NCBI GenBank assembly: GCA_016718385.1 | Contig: JADKDK010000002.1 | Coordinates: 186,001-250,000 of the forward strand | Source: Gammaproteobacteria bacterium | GTDB taxonomy: Bacteria; Pseudomonadota; Gammaproteobacteria; Pseudomonadales; UBA5518 | Reading direction: 5' to 3' | Length of the DNA stretch: 64,000 bases | Shown here: piece after piece, positions 9,092-18,860 of the stretch | Numbering within the stretch: the stretch's first letter is position 1 | How the letters are laid out: every line of letters begins with the position of its first letter | Position numbers and translations under genes: made by a program | Notes under the pieces: generated by a model | Told to the model about the DNA's origin: nothing | The model's input: the letters and a program-made list of their open reading frames with translations, nothing else | The model's database searches: none

Positions 9092-9119
9092 CCCGTTGCG
9101 ATACGCCCGTTGCGATACG
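9092..9119 (+). repeat. Perfect 14-bp tandem duplication
   Basis: CCCGTTGCGATACG occurs twice back to back in the gap between the P450 gene and gloA. No function is evident. Confidence 0.8.
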
Positions 9120-9174
9120 CAGCGCTCGGCCTCCGCGCGGGTTAAACTCAGCCCGAACATCGGCGGAGAACCCC

Positions 9175-9660
9175 ATGAGATACCTGCACACGATGATCCG
9201 CGTCGCCAACCTGGATGACGCGCTGGATTTCTACTGCCGCAAGCTGGGACTGTTGCAGCAGCGACGCTACGACAACGAAGCCGGCCGCTTTACCCTCGTC
9301 TACCTCGCGGCCCCGCAGGACGCGGACGTCGCCGAGCAACTCAGCGCCCCGCAGCTGGAACTGACGTGGAACTGGGATCCGGAGGTTTACACGGGCGGGC
9401 GCAATTTCGGCCACCTCGCCTACGAGGTCGAGGACATCTACGCGCTGTGCCGGCGACTCGCTGACGCCGGTGTCACGATCAACCGTCCGCCCCGCGATGG
9501 CCGCATGGCCTTCGTGCGTTCGCCCGACGGGATATCGATCGAGTTCCTGCAGCGCGGCACGGCCCTCCCGCCACAGGAGCCGTGGCTTCCATGCCCAATA
9601 CCGGCAGCTGGTGAACGGCTGCAACGCTGGCATGCGGGACGTCGATGCGGGTTACACTAG
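9175..9660 (+). CDS. gloA: Lactoylglutathione lyase (glyoxalase I)
   Basis: 161 residues of the vicinal oxygen chelate fold. It starts MRYLHTMIRVANLDDALDFY and has the metal ligands of GloA in place: H5, E62 (QLELTWN), H80 (FGHLAYEV) and E123 (SIEFLQ). It converts the methylglyoxal-glutathione hemithioacetal to S-lactoylglutathione, which GloB (20933-21718) would then hydrolyse. The C-terminal 25 or so residues extend beyond the usual 135-residue enzyme and look unstructured. It stands alone, divergent from the P450 gene. Confidence 0.88.
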   Translation: MRYLHTMIRVANLDDALDFYCRKLGLLQQRRYDNEAGRFTLVYLAAPQDADVAEQLSAPQLELTWNWDPEVYTGGRNFGHLAYEVEDIYALCRRLADAGVTINRPPRDGRMAFVRSPDGISIEFLQRGTALPPQEPWLPCPIPAAGERLQRWHAGRRCGLH

Positions 9661-9694
9661 CGGCTGAATCACCGTGCGCGAGGAAACGACCACG

Positions 9695-10135
9695 ATGGCT
9701 TACTGGTACTGGCTGGCATTCGGTATGGCGCTCATGGCCGTGGAGATCTTCCTGCCGAGTTTCACCGCGCTGTGGTTCGGCGTCGGGGCCATCATTGTGG
9801 GCGTGCTGCTGCTCGCGCTTCCCGGCATGACGCTCGCGTGGCAGGTGCTGATCTGGGCGCTCGCCTCTGCCGCGTTCACCTTCGCGTGGTTCCGGTTCTT
9901 CCGCAACAAGTCGCCGGATCGCACCAAGGCGGGCATGGGACGCGAGGCTTTGCTCGGGGAAACCGCGATGGTCGTCCATGCGCCGCTGGGCGAAAAGCGC
10001 GGTCTGTTGCGCTTCGCCACGCCGAAGCTCGGTTCCGACGAATGGCAGTTCATCTGCAGGCAATCCGTTGCCGAGGGCGATCGCGTGGTGGTCGACGATG
10101 TGTCGGGCAACACGCTGATCGTCAGCAAGCGCTGA
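9695..10135 (+). CDS. NfeD-like membrane protein
   Basis: 146 residues with two or three hydrophobic helices in the first 75 (WLAFGMALMAVEIFLP, LWFGVGAIIVGVLLLALPG, VLIWALASAAFTFAWF). A C-terminal OB-fold-like domain follows (GETAMVVHAPLGEKRGLLRF, VAEGDRVVVDDVSGNTLIV). This is the short NfeD type that pairs with a stomatin/SPFH protein, as YbbJ pairs with QmcA in E. coli, in inner-membrane quality control. GAGGA upstream supports ATG 9695 over the GTG at 9674. It is followed by the SPFH gene after 34 bases. Confidence 0.88.
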   Translation: MAYWYWLAFGMALMAVEIFLPSFTALWFGVGAIIVGVLLLALPGMTLAWQVLIWALASAAFTFAWFRFFRNKSPDRTKAGMGREALLGETAMVVHAPLGEKRGLLRFATPKLGSDEWQFICRQSVAEGDRVVVDDVSGNTLIVSKR

Positions 10136-10169
10136 GCAATTCCGCATCCGGTTGCATCAGGGAGTCATC

Positions 10170-11015
10170 ATGGAAAGTCTGTTTCCCGTACTGGTTTTCT
10201 TCGCCCTCGTTTTCGTTACGATCGCCAAGCTCGCCTGCATCGTGCCGCAGGGCAGCAAATGGGTGGTGCAGCGCCTCGGCAAGGTACCACAAGACGCTCA
10301 ATCCGGGGCTGAGTTTCATCATCCCGTTCTTCGACGTGGTGGCCTACCGGGTGACGACCATGACATCGTGCTCGACATCCCGTCGCAGGAAGTCATCACG
10401 CGCGACAACGTCGTGATCATTGTCAACGCGGTGGCCTACATCAACATCCTGCAACCCGAGAAATCGGTCTACGGCGTCGAGGATTTCCGCATCGCGATCC
10501 AGAACCTGGTGCAGACCTCGCTGCGCTCGATCATCGGCGAAATGGACCTCGACGACGCGCTGTCCTCGCGCGACCAGATCAAGGCACGCCTGAAGGAAGC
10601 CATCTCCGATGACATTTCCGACTGGGGCATCACGCTGAAGACCGTCGAGATCCAGGACATCAACCCGTCGGACCGGATGCAGGCGGCGATGGAAGAACAG
10701 GCGGCAGCCGAGCGCCAGCGCCGCGCCACGGTGACGCGCGCCGAGGGCAGCAAGTCGGCGGCGATCCTCGAGGCCGACGGTCGCCTCGAGGCCTCGCGTC
10801 GCGATGCGGAGGCGCAGGTGGTGCTGGCCGAGGCGAGCCAGCGCGCCATCGAGATGGTCACGACCGCAGTGCAGGACAAGGAGTTGCCCGTGATGTACCT
10901 GCTCGGCGAGCGCTACATCCAGTCGGTGAAGGACATGGCCGTCTCGCCGAACGCCAAGCTGGTACTCATCCCCGCCGATCTGCCCGCCTCGATCCGCGGC
11001 ATGATCGGCAAGTAG
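10170..11015 (+). pseudogene. SPFH/stomatin-like protein (QmcA/paraslipin type), two compensating frameshifts
   Basis: 281 residues. It has an N-terminal membrane anchor (LFPVLVFFALVFVTIAKLA), the SPFH domain (CIVPQGSKWVVQRLGK ... DIVLDIPSQEVITRDNVV, VAYINILQPEKSVYGVEDF) and a coiled coil rich in Ala/Glu. Between about 10285 and 10365 the printed frame is wrong. The neighbouring frame gives the expected YHKTLNPGLSFIIPFFDVVAY, so one inserted and one missing base flank that stretch. Because the errors cancel, the reading frame is open throughout. The protein probably forms oligomers with the NfeD partner upstream. Confidence 0.85.
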
Positions 11016-12538
11016 CTAGACCGGCCGGCTCAGGCGGTTCTCTGCGGCGCGCACCGTTTCGCGGTGCGCGATCGCCACACGGCTCTGCGGATCGGTGGGC
11101 GCGGCCACGAAATGCCAGCTCGCTCCTCCGCCGCGCGTTCACCTCCAAGCTGACGAAGCCGCGGTTCGTGTGGTCCGCGAAACGCAGGTGCGGTTGCTGC
11201 TCTATGCCCTCGACCATGCGGGCGTGGGCCTCGGGGTCGCGGCGCGCCAGGTAGTGGCCGAGCGGCTCCGAGGCGATGCCCGGGGTCACGAACTCCACCG
11301 CCTGCGCGCCGTGCCCCGATTGCCCGTCGTAACGCGCGCGATCGTAGGGATCGGGGGCCACGTCGAGTGCCCAGGAGCTGTGGATGTCCCCGGTCAGGAA
11401 CACCACGTTGTCGATCCCGGCGCGGCCCAGGTGTTCGAGGATGCGCCGGCGCGCCTGCGGATAGCCGTCCCATTGGTCGGGGTTGAAGTTGCCGAGCGGC
11501 GCGAACACGACCTGCTGCCCGAGCAAACGCCAGCGCGTGCCGCTGGCCTGCGAGGCATCCAGTTCGCCGAGCAGCCAGGCTTCCTGCGCTGCTCCCAGCA
11601 GCTCGCGTGCCGGATTTGACGCGATATCCTGCGGCGATGCCGCCGGCTGCTCGCGCCCCTCGAGCCGCGTGTCGAGCATCACCAGGTCCGCGAGATCGCC
11701 GAAACGGAAGCTGCGATGGATCGGCGCGTGTGCCGCGGTATCGCGCACCGGCATCCATTCGTGCCACACCTGTATTGCCGCGGCGCGGCGCTCGCGCCAG
11801 GGGCCTTCGCGCGCCGGGTCGTGGTTGCCGGCGCCGGTCGCGCCAGGCGTTGTTCGCGCTCTCGTGATCGTCCCATACCGCGATGAACGGATGCACGCGA
11901 TGGGCCGCTTGCAGGGCGGGGTCGCGCCGGTAGAACGCGTAGCGGCGGCGGTAATCCTCGAGCGTCAGGATTTCGTGCGGCGGATCGAGCGGCAGGCGCC
12001 CGTCGGTCTGGTCGCCGTACTCGTAGATGTAGTCACCGAGGTGCAGCACCGCGTCGAGCGATTCCAGCTCGGCGATGCGCGCGTACGCCGCGAAGCTGCC
12101 CTGCTGGTAGTTCGCGCAGGCCGCGACCGCGAAACGCAGGCTCTCGACCGCATCCTGCGGCAGCGTGCGCGTGCGCCCCACCACCGAGTGCTCGCCGTGG
12201 ACGCGAAACGCGTAGAAGTACGTGGTCCCGGGTTCCAGCCCGCCCACATCGACCTTGCAGCAGAAATCGCGCAGCGGATCCGCCACGACGCGCCCGCGCC
12301 GCACGACATGACGCAATTGCGGCTCGCGGGCGACCAGCCACTCGAGTTCCTCGACCGCCGTGGCGCCGTCGAGACGCGTCCAGATCACGACGCGCTCCGC
12401 GCCCGGATCGCCGCTGGCCACGCCGTGCGCGAAGCGCGACTGGTCGCGATCGCCCTGCGTCCCGGCGCAGCCACTGGCGCCGAGCGCGGCCGCAAGGCCG
12501 GCACCGGCGAGGAAGCCGCGGCGATCGAGCGGTGGCAT
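11016..12538 (-). pseudogene. PhoD-like alkaline phosphatase/phosphodiesterase, frameshifted
   Basis: Begins MPPLDRRGFLAGAGLAAALG, a twin-arginine signal followed by a possible lipobox (GASGC), so it is exported folded. The N-terminal Ig-like domain reads RFAHGVASGDPGAERVVIWT. The metallophosphatase core has LHLGDYIYEYGDQ, AVWDDHESANNAW, LGQQVVFAPL and FLTGDIHSSWALD, which fit PhoD enzymes binding Fe/Ca. Frame changes occur near 11840 and near 11130. The C terminus (SWHFVAAPTD, ETVRAAENRLSRPV) ends at the stop at 11016. The start overlaps the racemase stop by one base (TGATG), so the two genes are probably co-transcribed. Confidence 0.85.
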
Positions 12539-13679
12539 CAGGCCACCGTGCCGGCGGTACGCATCCGGGCGATCTGTTCCGCGCTGAAGCCAGCCTCTGC
12601 AAGCACGATGTCGGTGTCGGCCCCGATCGCTACCGCAGGAGCCGGACGCTCGGGCGCGGAGCGGCTGAAGCGCGGCGCGGGCGCAGGCTGCCACACGCCG
12701 TCGTCCTCGATGAATGTGCCGCGCGCCTTGATGTGCGGATGGCGGGTGATCTCGTCGAAGCCGAGTACCGGCGCGAAGCAGATGTCGGTGCCCTCCATGA
12801 GGCGGCACCAGTCGTCACGCGTGCGGCTGCGGAAGATCTCCGCGAAGCGCTGCTTCAAGGCATCCCAGTGGCGCGTGTCGTGCTGGTGCGGCAGTTCCTC
12901 GCCCGCCAGCCCGAGCTTCTCCAGCAGCAGCGCGTAGAACTGTGGCTCGATCGAGCCGATCGAGACGTACTTGCCGTCGGCGGTCTCGTAGACACCGTAG
13001 AAGTGGGCGCCACCGTCGAGCATGTTGCTCCCGCGGGCGTTGTGCCAGAAGCCCGACTGGAACGCCCCGTACATCATGCTCATCAGTGCCGAGGCGCCGT
13101 CGACCATCGCCGCGTCCACCACCTGCCCCGCGCCCGAGGCCTGCGCCTCGAGCATCGCGCACACGACGCCGAAGGCGAGCAGCATACCGCCGCCGCCGAA
13201 ATCACCGATCAGGTTGAGCGGCACCACGGGCTTCTGACCCTTCTCGCCGATTGCGTGCAGCGCCCCGGTGAGCGCGATGTAGTTGAGGTCGTGGCCGGCG
13301 GCGTTGCCCAGCGGGCCGTCCCGCCCCAGCCGGTCATGCGCCCGAACACGATGCGCGGGTTGCGCGCGAGGCAGACCTCGGGGCCGAGCCCGAGTTTCTC
13401 CATCACACCGGGGCGATACCCCTCGATGATCGCGTCGGCGGATTCCACCAGACGCAGCACCACGTCCGCGGCATGCGGATCCTTCAGGTTCAGCGCGATA
13501 CAGCGCTTGCCACGGTTGCCGAAATCGAGTTTCTCGTTCTGCGCCATGCTCAGCATGGAGCCCGAGGGGCGCGAAACGCGGATCACCTCGGCACCCATGT
13601 CGGCCAGCATCATGGCGGCAAACGGCGCCGGGCCGATGCCCGCGATCTCGACAATCTTCTTCCCGCTCAATGGACCCAT
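12538..13679 (-). pseudogene. Alpha-methylacyl-CoA racemase / family III CoA-transferase, one frameshift
   Basis: About 380 residues. The start MGPLSGKKIVEIAGIGPAPF and the block GAEVIRVSRPSG are characteristic of alpha-methylacyl-CoA racemase within the CaiB/BaiF family. GHDLNYIALTGALHAIG holds the expected catalytic aspartate region. Racemases of this type interconvert 2R- and 2S-methylacyl-CoA so that branched fatty acids or sterol side chains can enter beta-oxidation. A single base is missing near 13325 (MTGWGG.. in one frame, DGPLGNAAGHD in the next). A GTG one codon upstream (13682) is an alternative start. A family III CoA-transferase with another substrate cannot be excluded. Confidence 0.8.
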
Positions 13680-13772
13680 CACAAACCTGCCTGCTTCCTG
13701 GAAAAACAGCGGCGGAGTCTACCGCAGGCGGCACCAGCGCGACCACTTTTGCCGCCGCGTGCCCTCCCGAGC

Positions 13773-14075
13773 TCAGCCCTCGCCGCCGGATCCCTTGATG
13801 AGGCAATGCTTCGCGTAACTCGCCGCCTCGTCGGTGCTCCATTCGCTCTTGGGCTTGTCTGCCAGCTTGCGACACCAGCGCTCGCCGCCGACCTCGGTCG
13901 CCTCCAGCAGGCAATGCTTCGCGTAGTCCTTCGCCTCGCCGAGGCTCCAGTCGGTCTTGGGCTTCTCCGCCAGTGCCGCGCACCAGCGCGCGCTGCCCAC
14001 CTCGGGCCTGCACGCGGCGGCGAGTGCCGCGAGCAGAATCAGGGCGCCCGTCCTGATCGTGGTGTTCATCCTCAT
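13773..14075 (-). CDS. Lipoprotein with two DUF3012 repeats
   Basis: 100 residues. The N-terminal signal ALILLAALAAAC ends in a lipobox cysteine. Two near-identical repeats follow: ARWCAALAEKPKTDWSLGEA..YAKHC and ERWCRKLADKPKSEWSTDEA..YAKHC. Each has the conserved W-C, KPK, W and YAKHC pattern of DUF3012, a short cysteine-containing lipoprotein module of unknown function. GGAGGAA upstream supports the start at 14075. Its start overlaps the end of the MOSC gene by four bases, suggesting coupled translation. Confidence 0.8.
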   Translation of the reverse strand: MRMNTTIRTGALILLAALAAACRPEVGSARWCAALAEKPKTDWSLGEAKDYAKHCLLEATEVGGERWCRKLADKPKSEWSTDEAASYAKHCLIKGSGGEG

Positions 14076-14953
14076 GGAATTTCCTCCCGTGGCTCCTGCG
14101 TTGATTCCCGAGCGACGAACACGTCCCCCACGCCCAGCGATGTGTCCTCGCCCTGCCAGGTGGCGTTGATGCCGAACAGCGGCTTTGCCGTACCGGGCAG
14201 CGGGTTCATCATCGCGAGCGTCGCAAATGCGGCCCTGCCCGGTTCGTCGCGCACGCCGAGCGCCGGATCGACCGTGATCACCGCGCAACGTTCGCAGGGT
14301 AGCATAGCCGAAACGACCCTTCGTCCCGCTGCAAGCCAGAGAGTGCGTGTTCGCGAAACGCGTCCAGACCGTCGACCACGATATTGGGACGGAAGCGCTC
14401 TATTCCCACCGCGGGTTGGCCGCGTTGCGCGAGCCCCGCGTTGAGGGCCTGCAGCGAGGCGATATTCACGACGAGGAACGGCGCGGCATCGGCGAAGGCG
14501 GTCGTCGTCGCCTCGCCCAGCAGTGGGGCACGCGCCAGGCGACGGCGGAATCCACGGCGCATGCGCACGAGACGCAGCGGCCGTTGCGGCTGCACCACCG
14601 CCTGCAGCCAGCGTGAGGCCTCGGGCCCGGCATCGAGCACCTCGCACGCATCGGACCACACCTGCGCCGCGAAGGCCTCGGCGTCGCGGTATGCCAGCGG
14701 CACGCGCAGCGGATCCCCTGCCAGGCGCCTCGATGCAGAGCGAGTCGTCCTCGTAGCGCGGAGCGAGCAGCGCCAGGCGCGGCAGCTCGCGCTGCGACAC
14801 GAAACGCCCGTCCTCGCGCACGATCATCCACTCGCGATCGCCGTCGAGGCCGCGCGCACCGATTCGGGATCGTGCCAGCGCGACGCCGCGCAGCGCCTTG
14901 ACCGGGTAGATGAAGAGTCCCGAGACCTCGCAGGTGTCGGTAGGCAGGTTCAT
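14072..14953 (-). pseudogene. MOSC-domain protein (YcbX-like), frameshifted
   Basis: The N-terminal MOSC beta-barrel reads VSGLFIYPVKALRGVALA and GLDGDREWMIVREDGRFVSQ. The MOSC core, in another frame after a shift near 14715, reads FLVVNIASLQALNAGLA and RFRPNIVVDGLDAF. A second shift near 14305 returns to MLPCERCAVITVDP and a normal end at 14072. YcbX-type proteins reduce N-hydroxylated compounds using a molybdenum cofactor. Location directly after mobA, with a 4-bp ATGA overlap, fits a molybdenum-cofactor role. The residue order is intact, so the shifts may be sequence errors. Confidence 0.8.
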
Positions 14954-15582
14954 GCGCAATCATCCCCGCTCGCCAGCCGTGCCTCGGCCTGCGCGAGATC
15001 GTCGGGCGTGTTTATGTTGAAAAACGGATCGAATGGCGTTGCCGCCCAGTCGACTGCGATGTGGCGTCGCGTACGCAGGAATTCGCCTGCACCGCGCATG
15101 TCGCCGCGCACGAGCGCATCGCGCAGCGGCGTGGCGAGATCGCAGGACCACAGCGCGAACACCGGGTGCAGGCGTCCGGTCGAACGCGCGACGGCGACTT
15201 CGCTCGCCTCATGCTGGGCGTGATGCCACAGGCGCTGCACCAGGTCGCGGGGGAACCAGGGGCAATCGCAGGCGAAGCTCGCGAGCCAGCGCGTGCCCGG
15301 CTGGTGCGCGCGCAGGTATTCCAGCCCAGCGAGCACGCCGGCCAGCGGGCCGGCGAAGCCCGGCACCGTGTCCGGGATCACGGGCACCACGCACGCCGGC
15401 AGGCTGCGCGAATCACCATTGAAGCTGAGCAGCAGCGATGCGGTCTGCGGCGCGGCACGCGCGAGCGCACGCTCCAGCAGGCTGTGCCCGCCGAGCCGGC
15501 ACAGGCCTTTCTCTCCCCGGCCCAGGCGTTGCCCGCGGCCGCCCGCCAGCACGATGCCGGCAATGTCGGCGTTGGCCGCCAT
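14950..15582 (-). CDS. mobA: Molybdenum cofactor guanylyltransferase MobA
   Basis: 210 residues starting MAANADIAGIVLAGGRGQRL. The nucleotide-binding loop LAGGRGQRLGRGEKGL, the GPLAGVLAGLEY segment, the metal-binding LASFACDCPW and the closing NINTPDDL are all diagnostic of MobA. The enzyme transfers GMP from GTP to molybdopterin to make the bis-MGD cofactor. The start at 15582 best matches known MobA length; an ATG at 15606 is in frame. The stop overlaps the start of the MOSC gene, making a two-gene molybdenum unit. Confidence 0.9.
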   Translation of the reverse strand: MAANADIAGIVLAGGRGQRLGRGEKGLCRLGGHSLLERALARAAPQTASLLLSFNGDSRSLPACVVPVIPDTVPGFAGPLAGVLAGLEYLRAHQPGTRWLASFACDCPWFPRDLVQRLWHHAQHEASEVAVARSTGRLHPVFALWSCDLATPLRDALVRGDMRGAGEFLRTRRHIAVDWAATPFDPFFNINTPDDLAQAEARLASGDDCA

Positions 15583-15704
15583 GGCGTGCAGCGCCGGCCT
15601 GATCATGGCTGCGTCATCTCGTGTTTGCACGCTCGCGCGCGGTGCTTGACAGGGCCACCGCGCGCGCGTTCTGATGGACTCCGGTTTCCAGGGAGGGAAG
15701 TCAC

Positions 15705-15914
15705 ATGCATCGGATTTGCACCGCCATCGTCCTGCTCATCGCCGTTTATGCCTGCCCGAGCGCCTCGCGCGCGGCCGACAACTGCGCGCGCTGGGAGCAG
15801 CAGATCCAGACCGTGCAGCAGCAGATGCGCCGTTCGCACACCGCCGCGCAGGGGAATCGCCTGCGCGCGCGGCTGCGCGATCTGCAGGGACGGGTGGCGC
15901 ACGGTTGCCGCTGA
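15705..15914 (+). CDS. Small secreted protein, unknown
   Basis: 69 residues. A clear Sec signal (TAIVLLIAVYACPSASRAAD) is followed by a short, Gln/Arg-rich helix (WEQQIQTVQQQMRRSHTAA) and two cysteines near the two ends of the mature part that could pair. AGGGAGG lies upstream of the ATG. It lies divergent from mobA and convergent with sohB. No family recognised. Confidence 0.6.
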   Translation: MHRICTAIVLLIAVYACPSASRAADNCARWEQQIQTVQQQMRRSHTAAQGNRLRARLRDLQGRVAHGCR

Positions 15915-15936
15915 GGGCGCCGGACTGCCCCGGGAC

Positions 15937-17001
15937 TCAGCGCAGCCAGTTGCCGCGCCCGTCGAGCTGCTCTGCCGCCCTGGCGACGCCGCGCTCCACC
16001 GCGCCCTCGATCGTGAGCCCCAGGCGCTCGCCCAGTCCCTTGCGTTCGACGTAGCGGATCTCGAGCACGTCGGAGGCGCGCGCCGCCTCCTGCAGCAATG
16101 CATCGCTGGTGCCCAGTGCATCGACGAGCCCGAGCGCGAGCGCGCGCTCGCCGAACCAGGCCTCGCCCGTCGCGACCGCCTGCATATCGAGCGCGGGCCG
16201 GTATCGCGAGACGAATTCCTTGAACAGCGCATGCGTGTCCTCGAGCTCCTCGGTGAATTTCTCCCGCGCCGCGTCGGTGTTGTGGCCGAACAGCGTCAGG
16301 GTGCGCTTGTACTGCCCCGCGGTGACCATCTCGTAATCAATATCGTGCTTCTGCAACAGGCGATGGAAATTCGGGATCTGGGCGACCACCCCGATGCTGC
16401 CGAGCATCGCGAACGGTGCCGCGACCACGCGCTCGGCCACGCAGGCCATCAGGTAGCCGCCGCTCGCGGCAACCTTGTCGACGCACACGGTGAGCGGAAT
16501 GCCGCGCTCGCGCACGCGCGCCAGCTGCGCGGCCGCGAGCCCGTAGGAATGCACCATGCCCCCACCGCTCTCGAGCCGCACGACCACCCGGTCCGCGGGC
16601 TCGGCGAGCGTGAGCAGCGCCGTGATTTCTTCGCGCAGGTTCTGCACTGCCTGTGCGCGGATGTCACCGTGGAAATTGAGGACATAGACGCGCCGCGGTG
16701 GCGCCGGTTCCGTGTCGGACGGCGTGGGCCGGGACTTGTGACGCGCCTTCTCCGCCTTGCGGTCGGACTTGCGCAGCTTTCTGAACTCCTTGCTGTCCAG
16801 CGTCGCGGCGCGCAATGCATCGCGCATCATGTCGAGCCGGTCGTTCAGTTTGCGCACTTCGATGTGGCCGTGCTCGCCGCCGGCGCCGCTGCGTGCGCGG
16901 CCCGCGGCCGCTACGATACCGACCGCGCAGAACACGACCGCGATCACCACGGTGACGGCCTTGGCGAGGAACAATCCATATTGCGCTAGAAAATCCCACA
17001 C
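15937..17001 (-). CDS. sohB: Inner-membrane peptidase SohB (S49 family)
   Basis: 354 residues from GTG 17001, which gives VWDFLAQYGLFLAKAVTVVI, matching the start of E. coli SohB; an in-frame ATG at 17043 would add 14 residues. An N-terminal membrane helix and a charged linker precede the S49 domain: RVYVLNFHGDIRA, VVVRLESGGGMVHSYGLAA, then KVAASGGYLMACVAERVVA with the catalytic serine and TAGQYKRTLTL with the catalytic lysine. Likely a periplasm-facing membrane protease of the SppA group. It is encoded alone. Confidence 0.92.
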   Translation of the reverse strand: MWDFLAQYGLFLAKAVTVVIAVVFCAVGIVAAAGRARSGAGGEHGHIEVRKLNDRLDMMRDALRAATLDSKEFRKLRKSDRKAEKARHKSRPTPSDTEPAPPRRVYVLNFHGDIRAQAVQNLREEITALLTLAEPADRVVVRLESGGGMVHSYGLAAAQLARVRERGIPLTVCVDKVAASGGYLMACVAERVVAAPFAMLGSIGVVAQIPNFHRLLQKHDIDYEMVTAGQYKRTLTLFGHNTDAAREKFTEELEDTHALFKEFVSRYRPALDMQAVATGEAWFGERALALGLVDALGTSDALLQEAARASDVLEIRYVERKGLGERLGLTIEGAVERGVARAAEQLDGRGNWLR

Positions 17002-17083
17002 ACCCTGAGTCTCCGGTTGCCGGCGGGAGCGCGAGCCTACCATACTTGCCGGCGCCCGATCGCCGGCGGCAGCTGCTCGCGAA

Positions 17084-18772
17084 TCAGGCCGCCTGCAGCT
17101 GTGCGAGGCTCTGTTGCGCCAGTGCGATCATTCCCTGATCGGGGGCCTCGCCGTTCTCCAGCGCCGCCAGGTAGTACTCGAGGCAGATCAGCACGTCGGC
17201 GAGCACTTCCGCGATTCGCTCGTGCACACCGGCTGCATGCTCGGGACTGCCCCGGCCCAGGGCGTCGATCATGCCGGCAGCGATAGCCGCGGCCCGCGGG
17301 TGCTCCAGCATCAGCAGCGCACCACGGACCGCGTTGAGCTGTGCGGTCGAGCCGGCCAGCGTCTGCACATCGTAGCGGCTGTCCACGTATGCGTTCACGT
17401 CGCGCTTGACGGCGTCGAGGCAGTCACGCGCACTGCGCAGCAGCATCAACTGCGCCTCGTCGGCGATATCGCGCGCCGCGGCCGGCGCCGCGAGCGCGGC
17501 AGCGCCGCGTTGCGCTCCCCCGCCCGCACCGCGCTGGCTGCGCACGAATGCCCCCAGCGAGGCCTCGGTCTGCACGATGGCATCGGCCAGGTTCAGCAGT
17601 TCATCCTTGCCGAGCGCCGCGCCATCGGCGCGCCGGGTGCCCAGCGTTTCCATCTCGCGAGCCAGCAGCAGCGCCGCACCGGGCAGCCCGCCGGCCTGCA
17701 GGCGCTCCTGCACACGAGCCAAGGCATCGCGCACACCGTCGAGCGCTGCGGCACGGACCTCGCCCTGGGCGGCCAGTTCCTCGAGTGCCTCGCGCGTGGT
17801 ACGGAACTCGGCCCCGACCGCGGTGACCATCGCATCCAGCGCCTCGGTGGACACGCCGAGCAGCCGCGCGCGTTCCTCCTCGAGCTGCGCGTCACCGAGT
17901 GCCACCGCTCCCAAGCCGGCGCGTGCGCGGATGTCGCTTGCGCGCGTGCCCTCTCCGGCACGCGCCACCAGCCCCAGCATCTCCTCGCGCAGTTGCGGCG
18001 ACACCAGTTCATCGCGTCGCGCAGGATGCCGCAGGTAGTCGCGGAACATCGCATCGGCGCGACTGAGCGCCCGCAAGCGCGAACGCCCCGGCAGCAGCGT
18101 GCCCCCGGCAAAACCCTCGAGCACGCCGCCCAGCAACCACCAGTATTCGCCGGCGGCCCCGCCGCCGGTGAGGCCGAGCATGCGCTCGGCGGCACGCTGC
18201 ATCAGCCGCAGGTGGACCGGATCGGCGTGCCCGCGGATCACGCCGAGCAGGCCGACCTGGTAGAGATGACGCAGGCGGCGCGGCAAACCCTCGTCGGCCA
18301 CGCACGCTGCGCCGGCTGGGTGCAGCTCCGGGCACTGACATACCGGTGCCCGGCATTGCGGCAGGAAACACGTCTCGGGCAGTTCGGGCAGCGACTGCAG
18401 CGCGCGCATTGCGTTGATGTCTTCGACCAGCACCTGCGGCACCGCGTGCTCGCAACCCGCCAGGTAATCGGGGTATCGCGCCAGCACGTGCAGCGCGCGT
18501 GAGACCGCATCGGACGCCGCGGCATCGGCCGGAGGCGATGCGCCGATCACGGCCACGAGCTCGCGCGCCAGTTGCGCGGCGTCGGTCAGTTCCAGAAGCC
18601 GCAGCACGCCGTCGGCCTGCTGGAGCGCCGCGATGCAGGCCTCTAGGCCCTGCCCCTCGCTCGAGGGCTGCGTCGCGAGCGCGAAATCGGCCTGCGCCTG
18701 GCGCAACAGCCGCGAGAGCTCCGGTCGCACGATATTGAGCGAGGCAGGATTCAATACTGGCTTGAAGTACAC
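17084..18772 (-). CDS. fimL: FimL-like / ChpA N-terminus-like scaffold protein
   Basis: 562 residues of alpha-helical sequence. The N-terminal block LNIVRPELSRLLRQAQADFA and the region LQQADGVLRLLELTDAAQLA resemble the Hpt-like repeats of the Pseudomonas chemosensory kinase ChpA and its non-catalytic paralogue FimL. Further degenerate Hpt-like bundles follow. No phospho-accepting histidine motif, kinase or CheW domain was seen, and the length suits FimL. FimL supports type IV pilus function and cAMP signalling in Pseudomonas aeruginosa. GTG 18772 is preferred because GAGAGG precedes it; GTG 18820 is possible. The assignment is moderate. Confidence 0.6.
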   Translation of the reverse strand: MYFKPVLNPASLNIVRPELSRLLRQAQADFALATQPSSEGQGLEACIAALQQADGVLRLLELTDAAQLARELVAVIGASPPADAAASDAVSRALHVLARYPDYLAGCEHAVPQVLVEDINAMRALQSLPELPETCFLPQCRAPVCQCPELHPAGAACVADEGLPRRLRHLYQVGLLGVIRGHADPVHLRLMQRAAERMLGLTGGGAAGEYWWLLGGVLEGFAGGTLLPGRSRLRALSRADAMFRDYLRHPARRDELVSPQLREEMLGLVARAGEGTRASDIRARAGLGAVALGDAQLEEERARLLGVSTEALDAMVTAVGAEFRTTREALEELAAQGEVRAAALDGVRDALARVQERLQAGGLPGAALLLAREMETLGTRRADGAALGKDELLNLADAIVQTEASLGAFVRSQRGAGGGAQRGAAALAAPAAARDIADEAQLMLLRSARDCLDAVKRDVNAYVDSRYDVQTLAGSTAQLNAVRGALLMLEHPRAAAIAAGMIDALGRGSPEHAAGVHERIAEVLADVLICLEYYLAALENGEAPDQGMIALAQQSLAQLQAA

Positions 18773-18860
18773 CCGGTCACCTCTCAGGAGTTCTGCGCGC
18801 ACGGCCGCGGCCAACGGCACCGGCTCAGTATAGACGCTGGATTCGCGGCGATCGGGCGCT

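Noticed and set aside
8990..9174. Minus-strand P450 promoter at TTGACA (9045-9040)
   Set aside because: No acceptable -10 hexamer lies 16-18 bases away; the nearest AT-rich hexamer is about 28 bases away.
14072..14953. Separate unrelated genes in the MOSC locus
   Set aside because: The different frames join into one MOSC protein with conserved order; a frameshift explains them better.
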